From Antedon mediterranea (taxonomy: Eukaryota > Echinodermata > Crinoidea > Comatulida > Antedonidae): a stretch of DNA of 64,000 nucleotides. The notes below the pieces were generated by a model. That model was not told where the DNA came from. It saw only the letters and a list, made by a program, of their open reading frames with translations, and did no database searches. The DNA lies in NCBI RefSeq assembly GCF_964355755.1, contig NC_092680.1, positions 6,675,001 to 6,739,000 of the forward strand. Reading direction: 5' to 3'. Positions within the stretch are counted from its first letter, which is position 1, and each line of letters begins with the position of its first letter. A program made the position numbers and the translations under genes. Positions 27,701 through 42,700 of the stretch are shown one piece after another.

Positions 27701-30700
27701 TTACTCCACTTGTCCAAAAGTGAGGCCCATTTACACTTATTCAACTTTAGCTGGCCCCGAGGGCCGCCCGGGGTGGCACTGTACTTGAGCTGGTATTGTT
27801 TTGAACCTCATTCACACTTTCAACAAATAGGAGCCTCAGGCTGATATTATTCTGTTTACACTTTGTTCTCATAGAGCGTATAATGATTTGATTTGCTCTT
27901 TACAGTATACACTTGTCCCACTATTATACAGCAGATACAGTAGCATTCATGATATATAAATAACAATTTTTATCTAGGTTCCTACAACAGGATCTGAACT
28001 CCTTTTCTTGTGTTTTGCTTGTTTTTCTTCTCCCAAGTTATCCTTTTGGATTTGCGTTACTTTGCAGTCACAGTTTAAGAACTTCAAACAAAATGAGCTT
28101 CTAATGTTCCTTATATTGTGCATGAGCGACTGAAATTGTAGGCATTAAACACACTTAAACTAGGATATAATCGGCTTTGACAAAGAAAGCTAAAGTGCAC
28201 ATTGACCATCTTAATTCTTACTTAGCTTTTAAAATGTTAACCTATAGGTAGGCTACATAGAGAGAGAGAGAATTTTTCTTTGGTGTTAAATTTACCACAC
28301 CAATGAAAAATTCACAAAAATTATCATTAGAAACCAGATGAATTTATCAGACGAGTTAATTCATTATAAAAGGCATTAGTGGTCGTGATGTGCATGCATC
28401 CCTAAATAAAAAGCGGTTGTCTAACCATGGAGGTAACTAACCTATCAGAGCATGGAGTAATAATTATTACTAATTATTACTCTATGATCAGAGTTAACAT
28501 TTGATGTACCTCGGAAACCTATCAGATTCTGGCAAGAAATGGTCAAGCACCTACAGTATACCACAAATATTACTCAACTTAAGCTAGTGCATATAACGAA
28601 GCTAAAGACATGGGAATGTGACTTTTGAAAAAACAAGATTAAAAACATTTGGATGGCTCAATTTGGTAGTAGGAGGCACTATGTCCAACAAACGAAACAA
28701 GATGATGAGCATGGAGTCTATTGTAAATCTATACTGTAACTTGGAAAAAAAAACTGGCCAGCAACTAAAACTGGGTTGTAAGGGCAATGTACAGGATGCA
28801 TTATGAGCTTTGCATATAATTTGGATGATCTGTTCATGTATTAATAAATTGGGAAGGATGTATTAGATCCTGCCAACTTTTATTTTCCATCTTAAGTAAA
28901 GACATAGAGGTTCTTTTAATTCAAACACTTTGACACATAATAAGGCTCCAATAGGTTTATTATGAAAACAATTGTATTAATATTGTTTGAGAAGTAAAGT
29001 TATCAACCAAGATTAATACCAATATTCAAACTGATGACTAAAGCTCGGTCTACACTATCAAACTAATTTGTGATGTGCCCAAATATGGTAGTGATATGAC
29101 ACCATCATGTCCATTATGGGCACACCACATTTTTTTTTGTCACATAAGGTTTAATAGTGTAGACAAGGCAAAAGGGTTGACTTACCATAAAACATTGAAT
29201 CATATCAACAAAGGATGTTGTATTTACTGTTTAATTATCATTTTCAATCAAAAATTACTAATTAAGTAATTAAAGTGACATGTGATTTATGATGTGATAA
29301 ATTAATAATTAACTATTTCCTGTTTAAATTTACACATTTTAAAAACTTCAATAACAATTAAAATCACAAAATAAATGGATATTATAACTATTATTTAAAA
29401 AAAGGTATTAATAATAATTACTTTTTATATTAACACCAAGTTTTTACAAAGATTATAAATTATCTTTTTAAAGGATGCTCACTTTTTAATTCACTTTACA
29501 TATTAGTAGAATAATGATTAGAAAACACATATTGTATTTTTCTCCCTCTAACTTATTTAGTCAATGCTAAATCTTAATTATATTTAATTGGTTTGTTTTT
29601 TGTTTTGTTACTTGGCAAAATAGAATTTTGCTAAGTATTACTTGCTTTGTTTGTTAGCACGATAGCGTCCAGAATTATCAAATTATCGCCCTGAATGTTT
29701 GGGTGTATATACTTTAAGAACATGCTTATTGATTTTCAGGAAAATTGATATATTGGTCACATCACAAAAACTTATTATATTCAAATCTGACTTGCATCTT
29801 CCATATGCAAAATTAAATAGCACGCTCTCTGTATTCTTTTAACATGGACCGAAATATCAAGTAGCGAGACGACTCTCTCCAAATATAGTTTTCTCTGAAA
29901 TATATTTTGCCAAGTACTTCACTCAGTTTCTGAGTATTTTTATTTTTTTGTATTTTAAAAACAATTATCGTGTTTTATTCACGGTATCTGTTATTAATTA
30001 GTACAGTATTATGAATCTCATCTCATCAAAACAATCAATTCAATAAATAGGCCTATTAGGCCTATAGCAAGTACTGTACATTCATTTTTTTTCAGTCATT
30101 TCAGTTCTAATTGAATAATCTTAAAGATCTTATAGAAAGTCTTACTCTATTTAAATTCTAAAATTGCAGTTCAAAAAAAAATCAAGTTTATTGATAATCC
30201 TAAACAATGGGGATTCTTAAGTCAAAGCTTTACCAAAAATCACAAAACTTGCATAAAAATTGTATTCTTACAGTCACTCCCAAGTAAACTTTACACAGTA
30301 CAAGCAATGGGCCTAGTGTTTCACTCAACGTCTTTCTATCTGTTCTATGTTTGAGAGAACTGAGCTAGAAATACTCAGTATCTGTGGAGCCAAAACTAAG
30401 TTTATATTTAGCAAATGACTAGCAGATTTTGGACTGCCACACAAATGCTGATTATTCTTAAACAAATTTGTCATTTACCAAAACTTTAGCATTTCCTGCT
30501 ACACAGACGTTCAGTAGCAAAATGCATGTTGAAGAACCGCGGCAGATTTTTTTAAACTTCTGAATTCTTTGATTCTACATTAAAACAAACAATTAAAGAT
30601 GTTTATGATCTTTATCCAAGTACATTATTTATAACTTCAACAAGACAAATTAGGAATAGAGATAAAAAAAGAAAAGAAAAGATATCTGAATTTTCTCCTT

Positions 30701-33700
30701 GTAAAAACAAATTACCGGTGACCAACTTTAATAGTTAAAATATTGGAGTGTGTGCTGAAATCGGATGTATTAAAGTTAAACTGCCAATCATAAAACTACT
30801 AACAAACTACCGTGGGGAGTTCAAGTACATACTCTACGCAGTCTAAAGCATATTTTCCTCCTGTATGAATTGGTATCTTTAATTGGCCCCAACATAACAT
30901 GACATTTCTCTTTCATCACAAGTTAAAAATCACAGTTATAATTACCAAGAAGTATAACTATAGTGGACCTTTTGTGGTAGTTGTCAGGTAGTTTCCTTTC
31001 AAATGACATAGTATCAATCAGTAAGGGCAACACCATGGTGCTGCTGGGCTGTGAAACATTACCAGAGTACAGGGAAACTAATAAGATAAAGAGTATGTAT
31101 AAAGGCTTAAAAACTACCCTACTACAGTAAACTGTTTTTAATTTGAATTTAAATTGAATCAATAATTTCTATTTCAGTTTTGGCAATCAGCATAAAAACT
31201 TGCTATGACAAAAAAGTTGGCCCTCAGATTTTGGCAGCTGGGCCGAGCAACTAGAGGCAGCGATATCTAGGTTGGTTTTAGGTTTCATATACTGTACAGT
31301 ATATTACGTATTATGGGGCTATTGCAAGACAAACCCAGACCTCTGGTGCCTACAGTTTACAGGTTTAATGTTCTCTGTACTATTGTTGAGAAGGTTTTGG
31401 CAAATTGATTTTGAATAGGGACACAGTGTATTGAGCAGACTGTTGAATGGAATCATTCAATATCACTTTAAAGATTGAATGGGTCAAATGCAATTTTGTA
31501 TGATCAACTATTATAGCAAGGATGTATTTAATGCAGTATTTAATGTCCTATATACTATACCTATTGCAACTTGTAAGTTACTTGAATTGCTGGTGTTTTA
31601 AGTGTTTTTTACTTTATGAAAGACGCGATGTAGATTGATCATGCTTGTGTTAAGATTTAAACTTTGTCATAGGATCTGGTTAAGGTTGTTGAAAATCCAC
31701 TTAGGATCGATATGATGGAACATGATGCAAATTAGTCAATACAAGACATAATAAGTCAACCTTTGACCTCATTATGCAAATTAATATATAAATGCATTAC
31801 TGCATCACAGGAAAAACAAGTTTTTATTCAGGATATAAATACTTAATTTGACAAGGTTATCAATTAGCGAAATGAAATAAGTATTTAATGAGTTTTCCAT
31901 TATTATTTTGATGTAGGCCTACTCTAGTCTTAATAGTTTTCTCTTTTTATATGACTTTGCTTGCTTGCTTCAGAATCACCAGTCTTGTTAACAGAAAGTG
32001 ACTTCTAAACACAAGTATGGTTTTTGTCAATAGTATGTTATAATTCATTGAATCGGAAAGGTCAAGGTCTTGAGGTAGATTTGAAAGTGCTGATAATGTA
32101 ATTACATTTCAGCTCTAACATTCTGTTTTTAAATATCTTAATTTTCATGTCATGTTTCGGTTGAAATACATGCGAAGTGAAATAAACGGTACTCGATCAG
32201 GGAACTTGAATCCGGATGTGCTGCTTATGACATTAAATTTGCATGAACAAAATGAAAGGAATGATTATGAACAAAAAAAAAGCAAACATGTTTTCGCAAA
32301 CATAACAAACAACAAAAGTGCGGAAATAGTATGTTAATTGAAAAAAGTACCAATAATTGCTATCTAAAATAACTATGATGTCATTACTGTAGTAGGCATA
32401 ATTAGCTACTTTTTATTTACTTGTAAGCTTTTGATCTTGATGAAATTAGTGAGTCTAACAATATTAAAATCTAACCTTCAATTTTATGACGAGTTACAAA
32501 TATGATTGAAGTGTTTGTATCATATTATGTGAGGTCACATTCTGATTTTGCATAACAACAAACATTCATTTATTGATTTTTAAGCAATGCTGGTTCTAAT
32601 ATAGCAATGCACACTGATGCAGATCCTTGGATGGGGTGGGTGTTTGGTCATCTGCAAAACCACAATTTTGTATAAAAGCAATCCTGTTTTATTTAGGTTT
32701 TTTTTCTGACCTCCCACCAATACTCAAAACAAATCCCCAAGCACTTTCACAATCTCTATCATCACCAATAAATCTTTTCATTCCATACCACTATTAATTT
32801 TTCCATATTTACTGCAACCATGGTGGTATTTTTACCTCCATACTGCAACAAACGAATACTAATAGACAATAGTAATGGGTTTGTATTGGGATGAATCACT
32901 GCATTATTAAACAATTTTATGCCAGATACACTGATGTTTCGTTTGAGTCATACAGAAAAACAACACATTATAATTTTAATATTTGATTTTAAGAATTGCA
33001 GTTAATAATTTGTTGATGATTCAGGCTTAAGAAGAGCATTAACTGCTCAATTGATTGTTTTGCAGGGGAAATACGGAGGTTAATTTTCTTGTTTTAAATT
33101 GCCATCAAGGTTTTTCCAATTATTCAGTTATTATCGTAATACTGCTTTGATAATTTTTTTGTTAAAAAGGCTCTGACTGTTTTGTGTTATACAGTAATCG
33201 CTTTGATTCAGGGGTGGATCTAGCATTTTTTATATAAGACAATAACAACAAACAATAGCCTGTGGACTGGTTTGTGTATTTTTAATTTTGTTCAACTGAA
33301 ATATAGGAGGGAGGGTGGGGGTTGACTGATCCACCTCTCAAAATCTGTCTCTGTGATTGATATTTTGTAAGGGAAGTGTAAAATGACCAAACCATTTTGA
33401 GTTAACACCTTGCCTAAGATGCAAGAATATACACGACTTTTAATCATTTAACAGTAATAGCAGCCCTCCCATGGGAAAAATGATTACCGGTGTACACTTG
33501 CTTATTTATCCTTTCTAATAAAAAGAAGACTATATCTAAGCACCATGGGACTTTTGATACAAAATCACATTTCAAATAATATAATTATTATGAACATTTT
33601 GCCATAATTTTAGAACATCAATATTTTTTTGGATAATACAACATGTGTTTTTAACTAAATATCAAATTAGAATGGGTCAATAGTAATACTCGGGAGGGAA

Positions 33701-36700
33701 GTTTTATGACATCCAAATTTGTATGTCACTCCAGTGAGAATAATTAGTCTGGTCAGATTAAACAATCTAGCGTTAGTTATCAAACTTGTTATGAAATAAT
33801 CCAGCATTCAAAGTGTGAAGCTAATCAAGCGGTGAATGGATTGCGGTCGAGGCAATGACATGATCAAAAACGTGTAATGGTTCGCAGGACTTTACTGTCA
33901 CAGACAGATCGTAGCCAACCAGTATCAACAGGAAGGTATAGTGGCAGAAGAATGGACAGAACGACAACAAAATTAGCTTCCTTTGAATTAATTGTGAAGG
34001 ATCTTACGTGCCTGTATATGGGTTCAATGATTTACTCAACGTTTCAAGAGTATGCTAGTTAAGCGACCGAAGTTAAGCGACGTTGGGCCTGGTTAGAGCT
34101 TGGATGGGAGACCATCTGGGAATAACGGGTGCTGTATACGGAGCTGGGGTCCCGTTAGGCATTTGAAATCAGCACTGCTGACTCTTATGGCAGCCTCTGC
34201 ATCTAGTATCTGCCTCAGACCTCTGGTCAAGGTGGGTACTGGACGAGAGAAGCCCTTGATCAATGTTAGGACCAATCAAGGTGCTTTAAACAGTCCTGGC
34301 TTTGTTTGTATCAAACCTGTTAGTGGCGGTAATTATCGCTGTTGGTTTTGATTAAATAAAATAAAAAATTAACTTTACTTAAAGTTGTTATTTAATTTCA
34401 TTTACAGTATTTAATTTAGAAAGATCTATTTATTTAGTTTGAAGCATTGGGTTAATAGAAGGATACACAACTGCAACAATAGTAAACCAGATGCTCATAT
34501 ATTGATACAGTACAAATAAAATAGAACCCCTATTTAGTGGACACTTCACATGAAACAAACAAGAAGAAATATATGTTTTAACGCTACGACTAACCCCTAT
34601 TAAGGCGACACTTTCTTGTGAATCTGAATTGGATGATGACAAAATAACTACGACCAACCCCTGCTAGAGGACACCCTTAATAGGGAATGCTTTGTTGGGT
34701 CCCTTTAATTATTAGGGGTCCTATAGTACTATAGATTTACAGTTAATGAATTAAATTGAATTTGTTAGATCTCTGTAATTTCTTTGTTATTGTATATCAA
34801 ATGTAGATCAACTAACCAAATTTCACTTGTACCTTGTTGTTAAAATGACAATAAATTCTATCGTATCATATTGAAATTATTTAACTTTAAATAATCTCCA
34901 TAGTGCACTAAAATAGTTGTTAATATAGTTTATTATGTATGTCTTGAAATTATGGCCTACAGTGATTATATTTTGAACAGACCTCATCCGCATAATAAAT
35001 AAAATATCAGTAACATTCTAGTATTTATATTATCCTATAAATACATTTTATGGGATTTAAATTTACTATTTTTATCATTTGTTCATAATGTCATTAATAT
35101 AATATTATTCGTCTCAAATTGTTTTTGAAAATTGGGGTCAAGTGTTCTTATAAAATGTATTCTTACATTTTTATAAAAAAAGTATATTTTGTCGCCAAAT
35201 TGATAATATAACCAGATGACTAACAGTTTATCAAATAAAATCTGAGACAATGTCAATTTTATCATTTTGATTGACTGACATGTCTCATTTTAAAAATACA
35301 TTTGGAGACATCTTTGTGAACAATAGATTTCTATGTGATGTACAATAATATACTGATATCAAGATCTTATTGACTCTTTTAGCTTTTTAGAGTGTTTATT
35401 ATAAGAAGACATTTTATATGGTCAAAAATGTATTTTTTTTTATTATTGTTGGTTTAATTTCCTTCCAATTAGGGTGGGGCTGAGGTTGATTCACTCACTT
35501 CCCATCAAAAATTTTTTTTATCTGTGTTTACGATATCTGACCACATAGATAGACATATATTTCTTCCATTTTCAAACATCAAATTCTGTACACCCTCGTT
35601 ATGGGGTATGTTCAGACTCACTGTATTTTAAGTAGCATTTTATATGCGGCGTACACATTTTTGTGTCTGAACATTGAGTAAAGAATAATTCTTTACTCCA
35701 TGGTCTGAAATAGACTGCTGATTAGTGTTAGACATCTAAAGCTAGCAGCACAAAGCATATAATGATGCTAAATCTGTGATTTTACCCTTCAGTTGAACGC
35801 CACCAATAAAAAGACATGACTACGAATATGAATATTAGACCAACAGCATACCTGTACCCTAGGCTTATGACCGAGCATTAGCTAAACATCAAATATATTA
35901 TAGGTTTTCAATTTTACAAGAACAGTACACTTTGCGTTGGCGATATGATTTTTGTAAATTAAATACATTAATCAGATAATTTTCAGTTATGTTTGAAATC
36001 ACTGCAAGTACCTTTGTCCTGGTAACTATATGCACATACAGTTTTATAGTTTCAAATGACCCCTAATAATAATGGAATAGTCCAATGAATATTGATCATT
36101 AAATTATCAAAGGAGCCCAATCATATGTGTGATGTAAATTAAATTTACACACCTATCATCAACATCACACAGATATACACATTCCCATAGACAGACACCT
36201 GCAGGCAAACCTGACCAAACATAGCCTAGCCTTCACAGAAAATAGCAACTGTCAAGATATATAAGCCCCTGCGGAGAACACAGCATTCCACAGCCTAGCA
36301 TGAATATAATTTGTCTTCAGGAGTGTTTATGTTATTATTACTAGTCTTTTGCAGTTGTTGATGGGGCTGTGGTGACTTTGGCTAGCAAGGCATTCTGTAT
36401 GCAGGGGGGCTTGGCTTCACTCCAGTTGCGCAGTTGACAGACAGAAAACTGAGCAGTTGATATTCATCTCTCCAGGGAGAAGTTATCTGGCCTCATTAAA
36501 ATAACAGACACTATAGTGATAAAAAACACAACAGCTAGGCAAGATCAAATGACTCAGGCGTTAGGCTATAATCAAAACATGGAACATGAACCAGCACGAT
36601 CTTATATATATGAAAAGGAAACTCTTAATATAATTCTCTCGGGTATACAGCCTATCCTTTACAATCTGAGGCAGGGTGGAAACAATTTACTGATGTTTTA

Positions 36701-39700
36701 ATAGCCATGAGGAATGATCTAGCAATTTTGTTGCCAATGAACTGAATTTAGTATTTTCGATATCTATGTTTTGCTCTTTCTTCCCACCAGGATCATTATT
36801 GAAGGAAGGCGACATGCTGTTTAATATTCCGTTCTTTTCAAGTAGATTTATTGACATTTGGTGAACAGTAACAGTTTCGTTATTAGACAGAAAAAAATAT
36901 TAAAAAATAAACTACAGTATCATCTAATATGTAGTACTAATAACAAGGTGTGTCTTTAATTCCAAACAATATGTTTATAAAAAACTACAATTGAATTCAA
37001 ATTATTTATTTATTCTTATCTTATCGTTACAAAAAAGATCTGTTTTGGTTTTTATAAAACAAAATTGTATATAAACACCCCAAAAATACAGAGAACATTT
37101 GTAATAAGATAAGATAAGATAAGATAAATCTTTATTGTCATGAACACAACAAGGCGAACATGAAATTGGTTTTCCTTGATGCTTAAAAACACATACAATA
37201 TATAAAACATTAAAAATATCAATACAATACATTAAAACTATATACAGTAGTAAACAAGTAAACAAACTATCTTTGGAATGTTGTGTTGGAAACATGAATA
37301 GAGTTGTGGACTTGTATTGTATCGTTATTAAACGCCTTGTTAAATTCATGCCAATAAACCTCTCAAGAAACTTCCATTTCCAAGAAAACGCAATTTCTGA
37401 ATATAATATTTATAATAAATGTAATACATTACAAGTAGTGAAATATTTAATATGAATATGATAAAATTATGTTCAGTTCATAATACAGTAAATATAGATT
37501 TCGTATTTCCTCAGAATCGTATCGCGGAAAAAGTAAAGTCTAGGCTTTTGATTATAGTTCTGATGATAATTATTTCTTATGACTTTAAACTTATAATTTT
37601 AAGACCATTTATATCATTATTAAATGACTTTTTATGTTCATGCTCACCTGCAATTTTGCTGGTATTGTACATTAGAAACAAAAATAATGCATGATATAGG
37701 AAATGAAATACATAACAATAAAGGGGAAAAAATATAACATATTATGAGGGCTATTCAGTCTGTAGCATGCTATTTTTATTCTATACTGTACACATTACCT
37801 GATGTTCAAGAGGTCTCACACTCACTACTAAGTGTAAACAATTTGTAAATGCAAGATATTATGACAGACTATAGTGCTAAATTCCTAGATTATATGACAT
37901 ACTCAACTGACCAAAAAAAATAAACAAATGGTTAATTCTAAGCAAAGTTCATGGAAAATAGAATTTGCAGAAACCAGGCTTTAAAAACAAATTATTAAAT
38001 CTCTACTTTTACTAATTAAATTTCTCATTTTGGATTTTTTGTATGATATTGATATAGCTGTCAACTGATTTTTTTTGACAAGGTCTAAAAAAATGTAAGA
38101 TCCTATTTTTTCTCAATTTAAAAAAAAAAAAAAATATGCATAAAAGAAAATAAATTTCGAGGATCCAACAAAATGGTGTAGCTAGGTATTTTTTACATAA
38201 TTAGATGTAAGAATCACCATGCATATAATTGTGCAAAAGTGAAGCATAAATGGATTCTGGAGGCAGGAAAGAACAAACAAATATTATTGTGCAATATCAT
38301 CGAACAAAACTCTTGGTCTGTTTCTGCTGCATAGTGTTGAATAAACCGATTATTTAAAAAATGTAATTTTCATATTGATTACATTTCTTCTCAATTTTTG
38401 CTCCAAAATAACCATTTAAATCAGTGGCTGGTCGTTAGAATTACCCAAAATGCAATTGGTCCTTGCGGTTTATTTAAACGTTACTGCAGTGAAGTTGACT
38501 CAAAGTTAACAGCTGTCAATAAAATAACCGTTATTTCGTGTTGCAGCTATAAATTGCTCAACAATAACCGGTTAAATTCTGTTCTAAAACCGAATTGAAT
38601 GGGTGTTTATAACCTGTTATTTTGCACTGTCCTTTAAACGGTTACCACAAAATTGTCCCGTTTCTGCTCTCAAGAAAATGGAATTAATTTATTGACACCG
38701 TTTTTAACCAGTTATTTTTATGAAGCAGAAACAGGCCCTGTAAAAACTGTGTACACTGAAGATAATGATGATTATTACAGTAATTTATAAATAAATTTTG
38801 TTATCATTCTCAAACAATAGACTATGTTGTTCACTCTAGAGGGGGTACTGCACTTTAAAAAATGAATCGGGGATATTACTAACTTTGAGTCAAAACACTA
38901 AGAAAGTCTCAAGACAAAGGGAACCAATTAAGCTGTATATAATCTGTAAGGAAATGATAGGCAATTGGACGCGGTCTGTTCACTTCCTGTGATTTCCAGG
39001 AGTGGTTCAGAGATTGTTTCAACAATTTCCACCATCTCTCTTGTGTATAGTTGAGAAGGCATAACAAGACCTAATCAAGATACGTCTAATAGCAGTACCT
39101 GGAAGTCGTTGGCCAACCTGTACTTCCTTTATCTCTTTCATAAGTGCCTGCTGTTGCAGTGGTGCATAAACAACAGGAATAAAGCTGTTACTGATACTAT
39201 TATAAACAATGAATAAGCACTATATAATTGACGAACAATTGTGTTTGTCATTCAGTTAATGTCTACGAAACTGAAATCAGAAAAACCTCCCAACAATGGA
39301 ACAAACTATTTCACAATAGGGAAATGTCTAAAGAAAGTTATGTTCCATTTTATAGATAGGTTATTTCCTACAACCTACACAATTATTTTCCACATCTACA
39401 TTATAACACTAAACCCAAATCCTTTATATGTTTCATACTCTTTTTCTATCTAAGAAATGATATTATATTTGTCCAGTTCCTTTAGACTGCAAACAACACA
39501 GCAACACAATCACAAGAAATAGTATAACAATTTACAGAACATTACCCAATATGGAGCATGCTCAGTAACCAAACAAAGTATGTTGGCTAAATCATAAATC
39601 AAATCATACAGACATTGAGTGTAACTTTTGGGCTCTGCTTGTTCAGATGCCTTTTTACATTTATCAATTGTTGGATGACAAAGAAGTATCTCAAGATATA

Positions 39701-42700
39701 AATTTTGGATGTCTATTGTAAAAAATCTTTGTTTAAAAGTTTGCATGGCGAATAAACACTACTAAAGTTAGGTTTACATCATGTTTTTCCAAAAGGAATA
39801 AAGTATGTTTGAGAATCTAAAGCCTGTTTAGCTCTCGCCTAAATCCGCACCTGGAAGGTATATTTACTGTTTTCTGTGTGAACAGAATCCAAGCAAAAGG
39901 CGAAAAATTTGCATATTTTAAAAAACAGAAGAGGATTCAACTTTGATCTTTGTTTTAACATTTTAGTGCGGTCCCCTTTAATACAGATTAGGCTTAGTTA
40001 GCACTGATGGTACAAGTATTAAATATTATCAGAATTTGAATAGTTCAAGAGATAGTATTTAGACCCTTTCACTTTTTTTAAGCCATCATTTGTTGTACAT
40101 GTGAATTAGCGGCACTGCGGCTCTGTGCAAAAGTTAGTGAATAATTTGACAAAACAGAGCAGACGTGTTTACCTAGATGATCTGCAGTTTAAAAGTTGAT
40201 GTAGAATACATTGTCAGGTCAATAGGGAACTAAAAGCAAAGAATATAATATCTGTTTATGATGGTATATTTATTCTTCTCAAGTAAATAAGATAAACTTG
40301 GTTACCTATCTAAAATATTTACATAAAGAGAAGACTAGTACAATAGACAATTGCCACTTCGCAAACAAAGTGACAAATTATGTTGGAATTAGAGGCCAAG
40401 CTGATAGCCAACAAGAGCTATGTCAATATATAGAATTATTAACATAAAAACAGAAATCAATTATGTAAATAAAGATTTGAATTGTCCTATAATGTGTCAT
40501 TCAACATATTGAAGGTTAAATAGGAAAACCACAGGTTGGTTCATTATTTTTCTTATAAAAAATGAAATGGAAAATTGCATAATTTGGTATCAATCAAGCA
40601 AGTTCTGATATAAAGAATTCAATGGTATGGTATACCATGAGTATTTACAGTAGTTAGCTCTGTGGGTGTAGTAATGTTTAATGCTGAGAATGTTTGAAAG
40701 TCACAAATTTATATATAGAGCCAGGCTGCAATGCGCTGCTAAAATGTGCCTGCATGTCCACTGACACTGGTTCGAATCCAGTCCAGTGATTTACGTATCA
40801 ACCAAACTGGAATACAATAACACACTCATAATCAGTTTACCACTAGGCCATTATATACATTCATGAAGTACCCCTAATATCACTAATAGTAATAGTTTTA
40901 ATTTTCATAATTTCGGTTGTCAGTAGGGCACTAAGATTACTAAGGGTCTGTTTCTGCTGGAAAAATAATCGATATCACAAACCACAGAATTGACCGCGTT
41001 GCAACTGAAAATTTTCTCCGACATTAATCGAATATAGTAAACGCATTTTAAAAATCACGCCATCCATACCCACAATGCAGTTCAAGTTATGAAAGACCAA
41101 TGAGAGTTGGTAGTTTGTTTACATCCTATCGCTGTCTAAAACTCTCACATGCAGGATTAAAAACTGAACTCTTACGAAAAGCTATATTATTTGTAAAATA
41201 AACATCTAGGCCTACTACCGTACCACATACAACATAATAATGATGTTATATTAATAAGGGCACGTCGGCAAGAAAAGTTTGTTTCGCCGTTGGTTCTACT
41301 CTAGCTAGGCTAGGCCCTAGAGTAGAACTGGACTGGTGGGATGTAATGGTGTACTCTGTATAATTTTCCCCCACAAAATAATAACAATCAAATGTTATCT
41401 CATCGGTCCTCATCGTTTTTTTGCTGATCGTTGTCAATCGCGCAAATAAATAGTATGCTTTGTGAATGAGGGTTGCCATACTCTAGAGGTCAAAGTGTGG
41501 TCAATAATCGCTATTTGTGTTGCAGCTTAAAACTGATCCGCAATAATTGGTTAAACAAGAAATAATCGGTTAAAACATGCAATGGATTGAGTGTTTTTAA
41601 TCGGTTATTTTTTAATCGGTTATTTCATTTTTCACCATTTCTGCTGCCCAAAAATAATCAATTAAAAAAATAATTGGTTAATAACTGATTATTCCTGCTC
41701 AGCAGAAACAGGCCCTGGGTTTAAGCTCAGTCACTTATATTATACAGGCAGATAGTAGTTTTGTTTAATTAAACAAAAACAAATATTTACCCTATATTTG
41801 ATAAATGCACTTTTACATTTATGCTCCTTACCAACTGTTACTGTCACCTGGTAACAGGGTGAACTTTTATTGCATAATCACAGTGTCATCAACATAATAT
41901 GACATAGATAGAAGCAATATTTACTATACATTCCATTTCATAATCAGAATATGCACACAAAGATTTCTGGGGCAGTGATAACAGGATGTGGCCTATCTAT
42001 AAAGCCCCAATTCAAATGTGTTAAAAACACTAACATGCTAACTACCAGGTACCGAAATCATGAACCACTTAAGATCTCTCAGCAACAGACAGACAACTCT
42101 AAATTGGAGATATTTGTGTACCTGATTAACATAAGAAAAAGAAATGAAAAAAATGTGTTTGATTAATCTCTGAGCACTTGTTACCCTGATCATAATTGGG
42201 GGCAGTGTCTACTGTAATCTAAATATGTTTGCAATAGACTTATTATTAATTAATATGACTGTTGTAATATATTTTTAAGACTGACTACAATTAAAATTCA
42301 TGTTTTTATAGCCTGTTTTACTGAATATGTCTAGACTGAGTACTAATAGACTCATTGCTTTTGTGCCTAGTGTTATTTCCAAATAGTATAGCCTTATAGA
42401 CTCATTTGTTACTTCTAAATACGTATAGACCGAGTGCTAAGTGCACTATTTATTCCCAATAGTATTGCCTGTAGTGCTAGACTAACTGCTTTATATATAG
42501 TGTTACTTCTATTTTAATGTATAGACTGTGTGTTCTATGTGCCTAATTGACTGCTTTTATGCCTATGTTACTCTAAATATGCCTATATTGGTTATGTAAT
42601 AACTTATGTAATATTTTAAATATATATTTAACATTTGACTACTTCTCATCAATTTGGACCAGTTAGGTAATCTGCCAAATGCAACATTCATGTACAGTAT

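Noticed and set aside
28418-28441. Single CATGGAGGTA next to 28444 considered as a half footprint
   Set aside because: No opposing end; GTCTAAC/AACTAAC flanks match at only five of seven bases.
37002-37349. 115-codon minus-strand frame
   Set aside because: AT-rich, Cys/Tyr/Ile-rich translation across a microsatellite; no domain or conservation cue.
40728-40800. tRNA-like B-box (GGTTCGAATCC) considered as a tRNA or SINE
   Set aside because: No convincing A-box, acceptor stem or second copy in the window.
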